From assembly GCF_004345615.1 (NCBI RefSeq), contig NZ_SLWK01000001.1, positions 558,001-622,000 on the forward strand: a DNA stretch of 64,000 nucleotides, in the 5' to 3' direction. The notes under the pieces were generated by a model. That model was not told the DNA's origin. It saw only the letters and a program-made list of their open reading frames with translations, and did not search any database. Numbering within the stretch: the stretch's first letter is position 1; the number at the start of each line of letters is the position of its first letter. A program made the position numbers and the translations under genes. Positions 39,417-48,541 of the stretch are shown here, one piece after another. The stretch is from Natronoflexus pectinivorans. Lineage in GTDB: Bacteria > Bacteroidota > Bacteroidia > Bacteroidales > Marinilabiliaceae.

Positions 39417-40151
39417 TTATCTGTTCTTTGCTATTAGTCCGGCCACCACAGCAGCTCTTAACCCTCCGTCAATGTTAACCACAGTCAGGTTGGGTGCGCA
39501 CGAAGCCAGCATGGATGTAAGAGCAGCTTCTTTTGCTCTGAATCCATATCCAACCGAAGTAGGAACTCCAATAACCGGCAGCGGAACCAGTGATGCAACA
39601 AACGGAGCTAATGCTCCTTCCATTCCGGCCACTACGATAACTGCCGCCACATCATTTTCTATGCCTGTTTTTACTGCGTCAAGAACCCTGGTGGGGTGCG
39701 CAATTCCTCTGTCTTCAAAAACGATGGTTTTAACTCCAATGCATCGTAAAGTGAGAGCGCATTCTGCCAGAACCGGATGATCTGCTGCTCCGGCACTGAT
39801 GATCAATACTGCTCCACGAGAAGGAGGTGCTTCACCAATCATTAACAGATTTGGGGTCTCTTCAATGGCATACTCTGCTTCAAAATGTGTTGCAATTTCA
39901 CGATTGTGCGGACTGCGTGATACCAGAACACGTGGATGTCTCTCCAACAGAGCCTTGGCAATTTCTATACTCTGCGAAGCCGATTTGTACTCGCCATATA
40001 TGATTTCCGGAATATTTATACGTGATCCCCTGTTAACATCAGCTATATAGTTGCGTGCAGTCTGTATCCAATCCAGGCTGAAATGTTTTTGCGCATCCTG
40101 CCTGTTCAATTCCCCGGCGGCTATTTTGTCGTACAATTCATCGAATGTCAT
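39417..40151 (-). CDS. larB: Nickel-pincer cofactor biosynthesis protein LarB
   Basis: LarB carboxylates and hydrolyses nicotinic acid adenine dinucleotide, the first step of the nickel-pincer cofactor. 244 residues. The C-terminal part is PurE-like (GAVLIISAGAADHPVLAECALTL, VVAGMEGALAPFVASL, VPTSVGYGF, VVNIDGGLRAA). The N-terminal ~90 residues are the LarB-specific part (SPHNREIA). It leads a two-gene larB-larC operon. The sulfur-transferring LarE and the cofactor user LarA are not in the window. Confidence 0.92.
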   Translation of the reverse strand: MTFDELYDKIAAGELNRQDAQKHFSLDWIQTARNYIADVNRGSRINIPEIIYGEYKSASQSIEIAKALLERHPRVLVSRSPHNREIATHFEAEYAIEETPNLLMIGEAPPSRGAVLIISAGAADHPVLAECALTLRCIGVKTIVFEDRGIAHPTRVLDAVKTGIENDVAAVIVVAGMEGALAPFVASLVPLPVIGVPTSVGYGFRAKEAALTSMLASCAPNLTVVNIDGGLRAAVVAGLIAKNR

Positions 40152-40344
40152 AAATATATTTTTTGATTTCCTTATTTAATGATTATTGGACTGTGCCAAT
40201 ATTGAATGGATGTTTTGCTTCTGTTCCAATACTACAAATGTGGTGATTTTTTTCTTTTTCCGGAGTACTTTTCAATTAATTCAGTCATTGATTGAACGTT
40301 TGATCACATCGCGACCATATGACTCCTTTGTCTAAATTTTCAAT

Positions 40345-40369
40345 TAGTTCGTAAGTGGAAATAGTTCGT
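40345..40369 (+). repeat. Two TAGTTCGT direct repeats before the T9SS cargo gene
   Basis: TAGTTCGT occurs at 40345-40352 and 40362-40369, 17 bases apart, about 80 bases upstream of the start. A related TAGTTCGAAC occurs at 44284-44293 before the acyl-CoA synthetase gene. They could be a regulator site, but two short copies are weak evidence. Confidence 0.25.
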
Positions 40370-40449
40370 TCGTCAAATCATGACAACTAAAACTCAAGTA
40401 ATCAGTATGCTAATGCGGGTGAAAACTTGTTTAGCTAAACTTAAACTTT

Positions 40450-43400
40450 ATGAAAAGAAATCTACTATTAACCAATCCAATTCTGTTGTATGTTTTATTT
40501 CTGCTGCCCTTCCCATTTGTTCTATCCGGACAGCAGAACTATTCAAATTTCATGAATGCTTCTCAGGTTCTTGGTCAGCCTGATTTTACAACAATTAATG
40601 AAACTTATAACCAATCGTCGCTACTGGGTGCAACCTATAGCGCTGTAAGTTCAAAAGGAGTTCTGGCAGTTGCTCTGCAACAAGGTTGCGGGGTGTTTAT
40701 ATGGAACTCTTTCCCAACTTCAAATGGGGCACCTGCCGATGTGGTGGTAGGGAATACCAATTTTACCACAATTACAAACGGAACTTCCAGAAGCATCATG
40801 AGCACATCAGATGGTGTTGCTTTTAGTCCTGATGGGAATCGGCTGATTGTTTCCGATGCCGGAAACAATCGAATTCTAATTTGGAACTCCATTCCAACCA
40901 CCAATGGGCAGGAGGCTGATGTGGTCATTGGTCAGCCTAATTTTACCAGCTCCACAGCAGGTACGGGGCGACAGTCCCTTAACAGGCCTTCCGGTTTGTA
41001 TGCAACCACAGATGGTCGATTAATTGTGACCGACCACAACAATAACCGCATATTGATATGGAACTCCATTCCATATGAAAATAACATCCCGGCCGATGTG
41101 GTCATTGGTCAGACAGATTTCAATTCTTCCGGTTCCGGAACAGGGTTAAATCGGGTTAATGGACCATATGGGGTTTGGGTATCACCCGATGGAAAATTGG
41201 TGGTTAGTGATCACTTTAATCACCGGGTGTTGGTTTTTAACACAATTCCTGAAATTAATGGGGCTGCAGCGAATGTAGTTATTGGCAGAACTGGAGAAGC
41301 GCTAGCACAACAAAACAGGTTGCGAAGCCCTTCAGGTGTTTCATTATCACCCGATGGAAAACTATTTATTAGCGATTGGGGAAATCACAGGGTGCTAATT
41401 TTTAACGAAATCCCAACAACCAATGGTGCAAATGCCGACATGGTATTAGGTCAACCTGATTTTACTACAAATATTCAATTTCATCGCTGGGGGAATGCTG
41501 ATGAAAGAAATATGAATTATCCCTATAATGTTGCTAATGATATCAACGGCAGGCTCTTTCTTTCCGGTCGTTATATGCACCGTTTGATGATTTTTGGAGA
41601 TGCTCCAACAGATGAAACTGATGTTGCTATTTCGATTTCCGGTGTAACTAATTCGGTTTGTGAAGGTGGCCAGGTCTCTTTCACTGTAACCCTTACGAAT
41701 CATGGCAACATTGAAGCAACCGGTGTTATTGCTACGACTGCTTTGCCACACTTATTCAATTATGAGTATCATGAAGCAGACGGAGGTACCTATAACTATG
41801 TCTCAGGATATTGGAATGTCAACTCTTTATCTGCCGGTGAAAGTAAGTCGTTAACCATAATTGGTAACGTTCCAAATGTAGAGTCTGGCTATCTGACTGC
41901 TTATGCTAACATTGTTGCGTTGAATCAACTTGATACAAATTATTCCAACAACTCTGATAACACAACTATTGAGATAAGCAGCGGGGTCGTCCCTCAAGGG
42001 GGTAACCTAAATGGTCCAAGCGATGTATTTGTTAACCAAACTGTCTCTTATTCATTGGATGGGGTTGAGAATGCAGTTGATTATATATGGGATATTAAAG
42101 GTGCCGCATCTGTCAGCGGATCCGGAAACTTAAGAGATATAACATTTGGCACTAGCCCGGTAACAATTAAAGTTTTTGCCGTAAGTGAAACCTGTACAGG
42201 AAATGTTTTTGTTCTCTCTGGTTTTAATATCACTGAAGATACAACTCCTCCTGTACCGGAATTGGACGTATTGCCGGATATTACCTCGGAATGCTCTGTT
42301 TATGAATTGACTGCTCCTACAGCAATTGATGATTATGCCGGCACCATTACCGGAACTCATGATGTAGAATTACCAATTACAGATCAAGGCAAAACAGTCG
42401 TTACCTGGACTTACAATGATGGCAATGGAAACGTCAGTACACAACAACAGAACGTTGTGATAAACGATGTAACTGCGCCGGTTCCTGATTTGGCTGACCT
42501 GCCAGATATAACAGCCGAGTGCATGGTGACAGTATTAACCGCGCCCACGGCAACCGATAATTGCGCCGGTACCATTACCGGAACTCATGATGCAGAATTA
42601 CCAATTACAGATCAAGGCACCACAGTCGTTACCTGGACTTACGATGATGGCAATGGAAACGTCAGTACACAGCAACAGAACGTTGTGATAAACGATGTAA
42701 CTGCGCCGGTTCCTGATTTGGCTACACTGCCGGATATTACAGCCGAGTGTATGGTGACAGAATTAACCGCGCCCACAGCAACCGATAATTGCGCCGGTAC
42801 CATTACCGGAACTCATGATGCAGAATTACCAATTACAGATCAAGGCACAACAGTCGTTACCTGGACTTACGATGATGGCAATGGAAACGTCAGTACACAG
42901 CAACAGAACGTTGTGATAAACGGTGTAACTGCGCCGGTTCCTGATTTGGCTCAACTGCCGGATATTACAGCCGAGTGTATGGTGACAGTATTAACCGCGC
43001 CCACAGCAACCGATAATTGCGCCGGGACCATTACCGGAACCCATGATGCAGAATTGCCAATTACAGCTCAAGGCACAACAGTCATTACCTGGACTTACAA
43101 TGATGGCAATGGAAACATCAGCACACAGCAACAGAACGTTGTGATAGATGATGTAACTGCGCCGGTTATCAGTCAATGTCCTGAAGACATTGAAATAGTG
43201 GTAAATACATCAGGGTGTAGTGCCATTGTTTTTTGGACAGAACCTGTAGCAATTGATAATTGTTCAGATTATATTGTGGTAAGCCGTTCACATGCGCCCG
43301 GAGATCTCTTTCCACTTGGAGAAACAGAGGTTGTTTACACATTCACTGATGCAGCAGAAAATGAAGCAACCTGTAGTTTTATGGTTGCCGTAATCAGTGA

Positions 43401-44100
43401 CCTACAAATAACTCCCGAGAAAGAGATGGTGCAATGCTATGGAAATCCATCTGGTAGAATCTCTTTAACAGTCAATGGAGGAAATGGAAGTTATTCATTT
43501 AATTGGAATGATGGGGAATGGGATGAAAGTGAATGGACTGGATTGTTTCCTGGCACATACCAGGTTGAAGTTATAGATGGGTATGGTTGCTTAAAAAATA
43601 GTTCTTTTGCAATTTCAGAGCCACTTCCGATAAATACAGAAGTGGAGGTTGAAGGGAATGTTTTGAGAGCACTAAATACAAATGCCGATGGATACAGGTG
43701 GTTTAACTGTAATTTCCCGGAAATACCAATTGAGAATTCCGACGAAGTAGAATTTGTGGCTTTGCAATATGGAGAATATGCTGTTGAAATTACAGTAGGC
43801 AGTTGTACCGTAGTCTCTGAATGTATTTCCTATTTTTCAACATTTGCCGGAGAGCAAAGAGTTGGCAGCATGCAACTGTTACCCAATCCGTCTAATGGAG
43901 TAACCACACTAACAACTAACTATAATAGAGAGATTATCTCTATTCAGATATACAGTCAGTCAGGATCTTTAGTTCGTGAATACCGGGGGCTGTCCGAAAG
44001 TAAGATTGAAATTGATATATCTGATCAATCAGGAGGAGTATATATTATCGAGGTGCTCTATTCTGATGACAGAGAGGTTGTTAAGATGATTATCAGATAA
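40450..44100 (+). CDS. Large secreted T9SS cargo with NHL-like repeats and tandem HYR-like domains
   Basis: 1216 residues, secreted or surface-attached. A signal peptide (to about residue 28) is followed by NHL-like propeller repeats (about 40-390; NRILIWNSIP, DVVIGQPNF, VSPDGKLVVSDHFNHRVLVF). Next come a CARDB/DUF11-like domain (about 395-505), a PKD-like domain (515-590), four 76-residue repeats (597-900), a HYR domain (VISQCPEDIEIVV), a SprB-type repeat (NGGNGSYSFNWNDG) and a type A T9SS sorting tail (LLPNPSNGVTTL to VVKMIIR). No catalytic domain is visible. Adhesion or surface binding is the likely role. Confidence 0.88.
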   Translation: MKRNLLLTNPILLYVLFLLPFPFVLSGQQNYSNFMNASQVLGQPDFTTINETYNQSSLLGATYSAVSSKGVLAVALQQGCGVFIWNSFPTSNGAPADVVVGNTNFTTITNGTSRSIMSTSDGVAFSPDGNRLIVSDAGNNRILIWNSIPTTNGQEADVVIGQPNFTSSTAGTGRQSLNRPSGLYATTDGRLIVTDHNNNRILIWNSIPYENNIPADVVIGQTDFNSSGSGTGLNRVNGPYGVWVSPDGKLVVSDHFNHRVLVFNTIPEINGAAANVVIGRTGEALAQQNRLRSPSGVSLSPDGKLFISDWGNHRVLIFNEIPTTNGANADMVLGQPDFTTNIQFHRWGNADERNMNYPYNVANDINGRLFLSGRYMHRLMIFGDAPTDETDVAISISGVTNSVCEGGQVSFTVTLTNHGNIEATGVIATTALPHLFNYEYHEADGGTYNYVSGYWNVNSLSAGESKSLTIIGNVPNVESGYLTAYANIVALNQLDTNYSNNSDNTTIEISSGVVPQGGNLNGPSDVFVNQTVSYSLDGVENAVDYIWDIKGAASVSGSGNLRDITFGTSPVTIKVFAVSETCTGNVFVLSGFNITEDTTPPVPELDVLPDITSECSVYELTAPTAIDDYAGTITGTHDVELPITDQGKTVVTWTYNDGNGNVSTQQQNVVINDVTAPVPDLADLPDITAECMVTVLTAPTATDNCAGTITGTHDAELPITDQGTTVVTWTYDDGNGNVSTQQQNVVINDVTAPVPDLATLPDITAECMVTELTAPTATDNCAGTITGTHDAELPITDQGTTVVTWTYDDGNGNVSTQQQNVVINGVTAPVPDLAQLPDITAECMVTVLTAPTATDNCAGTITGTHDAELPITAQGTTVITWTYNDGNGNISTQQQNVVIDDVTAPVISQCPEDIEIVVNTSGCSAIVFWTEPVAIDNCSDYIVVSRSHAPGDLFPLGETEVVYTFTDAAENEATCSFMVAVISDLQITPEKEMVQCYGNPSGRISLTVNGGNGSYSFNWNDGEWDESEWTGLFPGTYQVEVIDGYGCLKNSSFAISEPLPINTEVEVEGNVLRALNTNADGYRWFNCNFPEIPIENSDEVEFVALQYGEYAVEITVGSCTVVSECISYFSTFAGEQRVGSMQLLPNPSNGVTTLTTNYNREIISIQIYSQSGSLVREYRGLSESKIEIDISDQSGGVYIIEVLYSDDREVVKMIIR
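42238..43149 (+). repeat. Four tandem 228-bp coding repeats
   Basis: Units start at 42238, 42466, 42694 and 42922. Each encodes 76 residues with the pattern LPDITAEC, LTAPTATDNCAGTITGTHD, TTVVTWTYDDGNGN. By hand count the second and third differ at about 9 of 228 bases and the third and fourth at about 14; the first is more diverged. Such near-identity suggests recent duplication or recombination and likely copy-number variation between strains. Confidence 0.9.
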
Positions 44101-44129
44101 ACTGAACAACCAATTTATTTACAGATTGC

Positions 44130-44160
44130 ACAGGCGTAAAGATAACATCTTTACGCCTGT
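44130..44160 (+). terminator. Intrinsic terminator after the T9SS cargo gene
   Basis: Perfect 14-bp arms (ACAGGCGTAAAGAT and complement) with a 3-base loop, followed by TGTTTATTT, 29 bases after the stop codon. Confidence 0.8.
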
Positions 44161-44308
44161 TGTTTATTTGTCCTGAAATTGAGCACATTATATGATGTCA
44201 TTAAGGTGGCAGAAATCCTTAAAAAGACGCATATTTTTGGAAATTACAAATATTTAATCAAAATTTGGGCATTATTATTCAAATAGTTCGAACAGAAAAT
44301 ATGTTTCT

Positions 44309-45952
44309 ATGGAGGCGAACGGGTATCTATCGATGGTTGAAAAAGCCATTGTTGAAAATGCTGATTCAATAGCATTTAGTGATTTTAAAGGCGAAGACCA
44401 TACTTTTCGTCAGGTGGGCAAAGCCATCTTTAAACTTCATGTTGTGTTTAAAGAGTTGGGAGTGAAAAAAGGTGATAAAATTGCTCTTATTGGCAGAAAT
44501 ATGTCAAACTGGGGCATCTGTTACCTGGCCACCGTTACTTATGGAGCTGTTACCGTTCCTATTTTACCGGATTTTCATTCCAACGATATACATCACATCA
44601 TCAATCACTCTGAGTCGGTGCTATTGTTATCGTCAGATTTAATGTTTGATAAGATAGATGAGGGACAAATTCCCGATGTTAAAGGCATTATTTCGGTTAA
44701 TAGTTATGAGCCACTTGTAGATCGAAAAGGAAAATTGAAAAAAGCGCTGACCAAGGCGGATGAAATAACCGGAAACGGCAAATTTGATGTAACCCGGTTA
44801 ATGTTTCCGAAAATGGGCACAGAAGAGGTCATGGTGCTCTCATATACCTCAGGGACTTCTGGTTTTTCAAAAGGAGTTCTTCTTCCACACCGCAGCATTT
44901 GGTCTAACGTTAAATATGCCAGTGACACATTCGATTTGGTAGCAGGTAACAGAATTGTCTCTTTTCTGCCAATGGCACACGCTTACGGCTGTCTGTTCGA
45001 ATTTCTGTGGCCTTTTATCACCGGGTGTCACATTACATTTCTAACGAGAACCCCTTCCCCTCAAATCATTACTGAAGCATTCAGGGAGGTTAAGCCACAT
45101 TTAATTTTATCTGTTCCCCTAATACTTGAGAAAATATTTAAGCGTCGCATTATGCCAAAACTCGAAAAACCCGGGTTAAAGGCACTATTAAAGGTTCCGG
45201 TAATAAATAAGCTGATATATAACAAGGTGCGAAGTACCTTGTTCGAAGTTTTTGGTGGTGAATTTAAAGAGATGGTTGTTGGTGGCGCTGCGCTTAACCG
45301 TGATGTAGAGCTCTTTCTTAAAAAGATCAATTTCCCTATCACAGTGGGTTACGGAATGACCGAATGCGGCCCCCTCATCAGTTATGCTCCGTGGGATAAA
45401 ACAGAAACATTCAGTGCCGGGAGCATTGTTGACCGAATGCAGGTTCGCATCGACAGTGAAGATCCATATAATGTGGTTGGAGAAATTCAGGTAAAAGGGG
45501 ATAACACCCTGCTTGGATACTTCAAAAACGACAAAGCAACACGTGAGATCTTTACCGATGATGGGTGGATACATACGGGCGATTTGGGTGTTATAGATGA
45601 GAACGATTTTATTTTTATCCGGGGGCGGAGTAAAAATATGATCCTTGGAGCATCGGGACAAAACATATATCCCGAGGAGATTGAAGCAGTGATTGGAAGC
45701 AAGGAACTGGTTCAGGAATGTTTGGTAAGGGAGAGTGACGGAAAAATTGAAGCTCTCATATACCCCGATTACGAAGTGTGTGATTTATCAAACTGCAGTT
45801 CTGAAGAAATAGAAACTGTGATGCAAAAACTTAGATCAGAGGTTAACAGCGAACTTCCGCCATATATGGCTGTATCCAAGATGATTATTTTTCCTGAGGA
45901 GTTTGAAAAAACTCCAAAGAAAAGCATTAAGCGATATAAGTATGTGAAATAA
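44309..45952 (+). CDS. AMP-forming acyl-CoA synthetase (long-chain fatty acid type)
   Basis: Activates a carboxylic acid, probably a fatty acid, to acyl-AMP and then acyl-CoA. 547 residues of the ANL superfamily. The P-loop-like motif is YTSGTSGFSKG (179-189), followed by GYGMTECGPLISY and GDLGVIDENDFIFIRGRSKNMI. The C-terminal catalytic lysine is probably in TPKKSIKRYKYVK. The similarity is to long-chain FadD-like enzymes, but chain length cannot be fixed. It is a single gene after a terminator. Confidence 0.9.
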   Translation: MEANGYLSMVEKAIVENADSIAFSDFKGEDHTFRQVGKAIFKLHVVFKELGVKKGDKIALIGRNMSNWGICYLATVTYGAVTVPILPDFHSNDIHHIINHSESVLLLSSDLMFDKIDEGQIPDVKGIISVNSYEPLVDRKGKLKKALTKADEITGNGKFDVTRLMFPKMGTEEVMVLSYTSGTSGFSKGVLLPHRSIWSNVKYASDTFDLVAGNRIVSFLPMAHAYGCLFEFLWPFITGCHITFLTRTPSPQIITEAFREVKPHLILSVPLILEKIFKRRIMPKLEKPGLKALLKVPVINKLIYNKVRSTLFEVFGGEFKEMVVGGAALNRDVELFLKKINFPITVGYGMTECGPLISYAPWDKTETFSAGSIVDRMQVRIDSEDPYNVVGEIQVKGDNTLLGYFKNDKATREIFTDDGWIHTGDLGVIDENDFIFIRGRSKNMILGASGQNIYPEEIEAVIGSKELVQECLVRESDGKIEALIYPDYEVCDLSNCSSEEIETVMQKLRSEVNSELPPYMAVSKMIIFPEEFEKTPKKSIKRYKYVK

Positions 45953-45993
45953 AGGTATGGAGCAACAGAGAATATAAAGAATCAAAACAGAAC

Positions 45994-46788
45994 CTATTGC
46001 AATATGAATTTTACCCCCAGGGTAATAAAATTAAAGGAAGTTGAATTAAAATAATTCTGGTAATTATATCCCAGAAATGGGGATAAACGGAATCGCCCTA
46101 GATTGGTAAGATAAAAGTCCCCTTCAATGGAAAATACTTCTCTGTATCTGGGGCCAAAGTTCGACTTGTTGCTCCATTTATACTGTCCCTGTAAATTAAT
46201 ATTTCCGCCGGTAAAAGTTTTTTCAAACCCTAAACTCTGATCAAAATAGGTATACTCAGGATCAGTAAAATGACTGAATCCGATACCGTAATCGAATTTA
46301 AATGTGCGAATTGGAATCCGAATAATTAAAACCTGCCAGTCAATAATAGCCATCCCCCCGGTGATGTCATTTACATACAACCAATTAAAATCCGTCGCAA
46401 AAAGACCCCGATTTCCTCTTATTCCGGGATTAATCATATAGGCATTTGATCTGAAATCGATTCCTGCTTTTGTTGTGGTTTGAAGTGATACCAGTTCGGG
46501 ATGATAGAGTCGTTGATGAACTGTGTTGCGTTGGGCATCATCTATAACATATGCCAACTGACCGATACCACGGAACATAAATCCAATCATTTCGAACCAA
46601 AACAAATTATCATCATCCGATTGGTAGTTTGAACGGGAAGATGTGCTACTGGTTGAACCGGAGCTGCTCCTGCGTGCGGATGATCTGTCCTTGGACACAT
46701 TTTCGCGAACATCACGTACCTGAGCAGAACAGGGCATTACAATGAGATAAAATAGCAAAAGAAACAGAACATTACGACTGTTCTTCAT
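45994..46788 (-). CDS. Secreted protein of unknown function, probable outer-membrane beta-barrel
   Basis: 264 residues from the ATG at 46788, which begins a signal peptide (MKNSRNVLFLLLFYLIVMPCSAQ); an ATG at 46866 would add 26 non-signal residues. A Ser/Arg-rich low-complexity stretch (about 35-55) is followed by a region with alternating hydrophobic strands and many aromatics (GIDFRSNAYMINPGIRGN, YFNSTSFNFITLGVKFILQ). It ends in a strand typical of outer-membrane proteins. I recognise no named family. Confidence 0.65.
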   Translation of the reverse strand: MKNSRNVLFLLLFYLIVMPCSAQVRDVRENVSKDRSSARRSSSGSTSSTSSRSNYQSDDDNLFWFEMIGFMFRGIGQLAYVIDDAQRNTVHQRLYHPELVSLQTTTKAGIDFRSNAYMINPGIRGNRGLFATDFNWLYVNDITGGMAIIDWQVLIIRIPIRTFKFDYGIGFSHFTDPEYTYFDQSLGFEKTFTGGNINLQGQYKWSNKSNFGPRYREVFSIEGDFYLTNLGRFRLSPFLGYNYQNYFNSTSFNFITLGVKFILQ

Positions 46789-47036
46789 TTTTGTAGCACG
46801 ACAATTTAAATCCTTCTGCGCATTCAGATTAGGAACGGGACTGGGATACAAACTCAATTTTGACATAGGAATAAGGTTTTCCCTTCTTTAACAAAATGTA
46901 TGCCATGAGAACTCCAACAGAGTTGCAGTATCCTAATAAAAAACGCAGTGCGGTTTGTAAATAATCACGAAAACCTTAATTTTAATCTGTCGCCAAAGCA
47001 AACATCAGGGATAATTTACAAGTTTATTCAGAATAA

Positions 47037-48401
47037 ATGAAGATACATTTTATTGCCATAGGTGGAAGCGCCATGCACAATCTGGCCATTGCCTTAAAAG
47101 AAAACGGAGCCGATGTAAGCGGTTCCGATGATGAAATATTCGAACCCAGTAAAACAAGACTTAAAAAACATGGTATTTTACCGGAGACAGAAGGCTGGAA
47201 TCCTGAAAAAATAACAAAAAATCTGGATGCCATCATATTGGGAATGCATGCAAGAAAGGACAACCCCGAACTTCTGGCCGCCATTGAGCAGGGGATTAAA
47301 GTGTATTCATATCCGGAATTTTTATATGAGCAGAGCAAGAACAAAACCCGCGTTGTAATTGCCGGAAGCCATGGAAAAACCACCGTTACATCCATGGTAA
47401 TGCATGCTCTGAAAGTTAACAATGTAGATTTTGATTACATGGTTGGGGCTCAACTGGAGGGATTTGACACCATGGTTAAAATCTCGAAAAGCGCCAAAAT
47501 CGCAATATTTGAAGGGGATGAGTATTTGTCATCTCCTATTGATTTACGTCCGAAATTTTTATGGTATAAACCTGATATTGCTTTAATTACAGGAATTGCG
47601 TGGGATCACATCAATGTGTTCCCAACCATTGATGAATACAATAAACAGTTTGAACTGTTTATTGACTCCGTGCGGACTGAAGGCTATCTGACATGGTTTG
47701 AAAATGATCCAGTTTTGGCCAACATCATCAAAAATAAAAACAGAAATATATCAATAGAACCATATCAATCACTCGAATCTATTGCAAAAAACAGCTCCAC
47801 AATCATTCGCTACAACAACAAAGAATATCCTGTCCCTGTTTTTGGAAAACATAACATGGAAAACATGGCCGGGGCACTCAACATCTGTCTCAGGCTGGGA
47901 TTAACTGCTGATGATTTTCTAACGGCAATGAGATCATTTAAAGGTGCAGCAAGAAGGCTACAACAGCTGGCGGAGACCTCATCAGGAATTGTTTTTTACG
48001 ATTTTGCTCATGCTCCGTCGAAGGTAAAGGCCACTGTTGAAGCAGTTAAGGAGAGATTTCCGGAAAGAAATCTTGTTACAATACTGGAGTTACACACATT
48101 CAGCAGTCTGAATAAGGAGTTTCTTCCTCAATACAAAGACACATTACAATTGGCTGATGAGCCAATTGTATTCTACAATCCAGATGTTCTATCACACAAA
48201 AAGCTTGCATCCATTGCTCCAAAAGAGGTAGCAAAAGCTTTTGGCATTGATGAAAAAAACATTATAACCACCGCCGATAAGTTAGAAACATACATTTCAA
48301 AAAACTCATTGAGCAATTCAAATTTATTAATCATGACATCCGGAAACTTAGGAGGGATTGATCTTAAAAACATGGTTGACAAACTAGTCATGAACCACTA
48401 A
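47037..48401 (+). CDS. mpl: Mur ligase family protein, probable UDP-MurNAc:tripeptide ligase (Mpl-like)
   Basis: Mpl joins recovered L-Ala-gamma-D-Glu-meso-DAP to UDP-MurNAc in peptidoglycan recycling. 454 residues. The N-terminal IHFIAIGGSAMHNLAIAL resembles MurC/Mpl, the ATP loop is GSHGKTT at 110-116, and the domains continue with FEGDEY, DHINVF and KGAARR. The distinction from MurC rests on the Mpl-like GGSAMHN and SYPEFLYEQS segments. It is divergent from the upstream unknown gene, with a 248-base region between them. Confidence 0.85.
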   Translation: MKIHFIAIGGSAMHNLAIALKENGADVSGSDDEIFEPSKTRLKKHGILPETEGWNPEKITKNLDAIILGMHARKDNPELLAAIEQGIKVYSYPEFLYEQSKNKTRVVIAGSHGKTTVTSMVMHALKVNNVDFDYMVGAQLEGFDTMVKISKSAKIAIFEGDEYLSSPIDLRPKFLWYKPDIALITGIAWDHINVFPTIDEYNKQFELFIDSVRTEGYLTWFENDPVLANIIKNKNRNISIEPYQSLESIAKNSSTIIRYNNKEYPVPVFGKHNMENMAGALNICLRLGLTADDFLTAMRSFKGAARRLQQLAETSSGIVFYDFAHAPSKVKATVEAVKERFPERNLVTILELHTFSSLNKEFLPQYKDTLQLADEPIVFYNPDVLSHKKLASIAPKEVAKAFGIDEKNIITTADKLETYISKNSLSNSNLLIMTSGNLGGIDLKNMVDKLVMNH

Positions 48402-48541
48402 ATTTGCATACTGATTTTATCTAAAACATTCATTTTCAGAAATCAGAAGCGTATAATATTGAAACGTATCCGGTATCTGTAACTATTGCTCTGTTTAACC
48501 GTCACATCTATATAAACCTGAAATGTTTAAAAACCCATGTT

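Noticed and set aside
42238-43149. Regular repeats considered as a CRISPR array
   Set aside because: The units are 228 bp, lie in one continuous reading frame and have no unique spacers; they encode protein domains.
45188-45661. A 157-codon open frame antisense to the acyl-CoA synthetase
   Set aside because: The sense frame has intact ANL motifs throughout; the antisense product has no family features.
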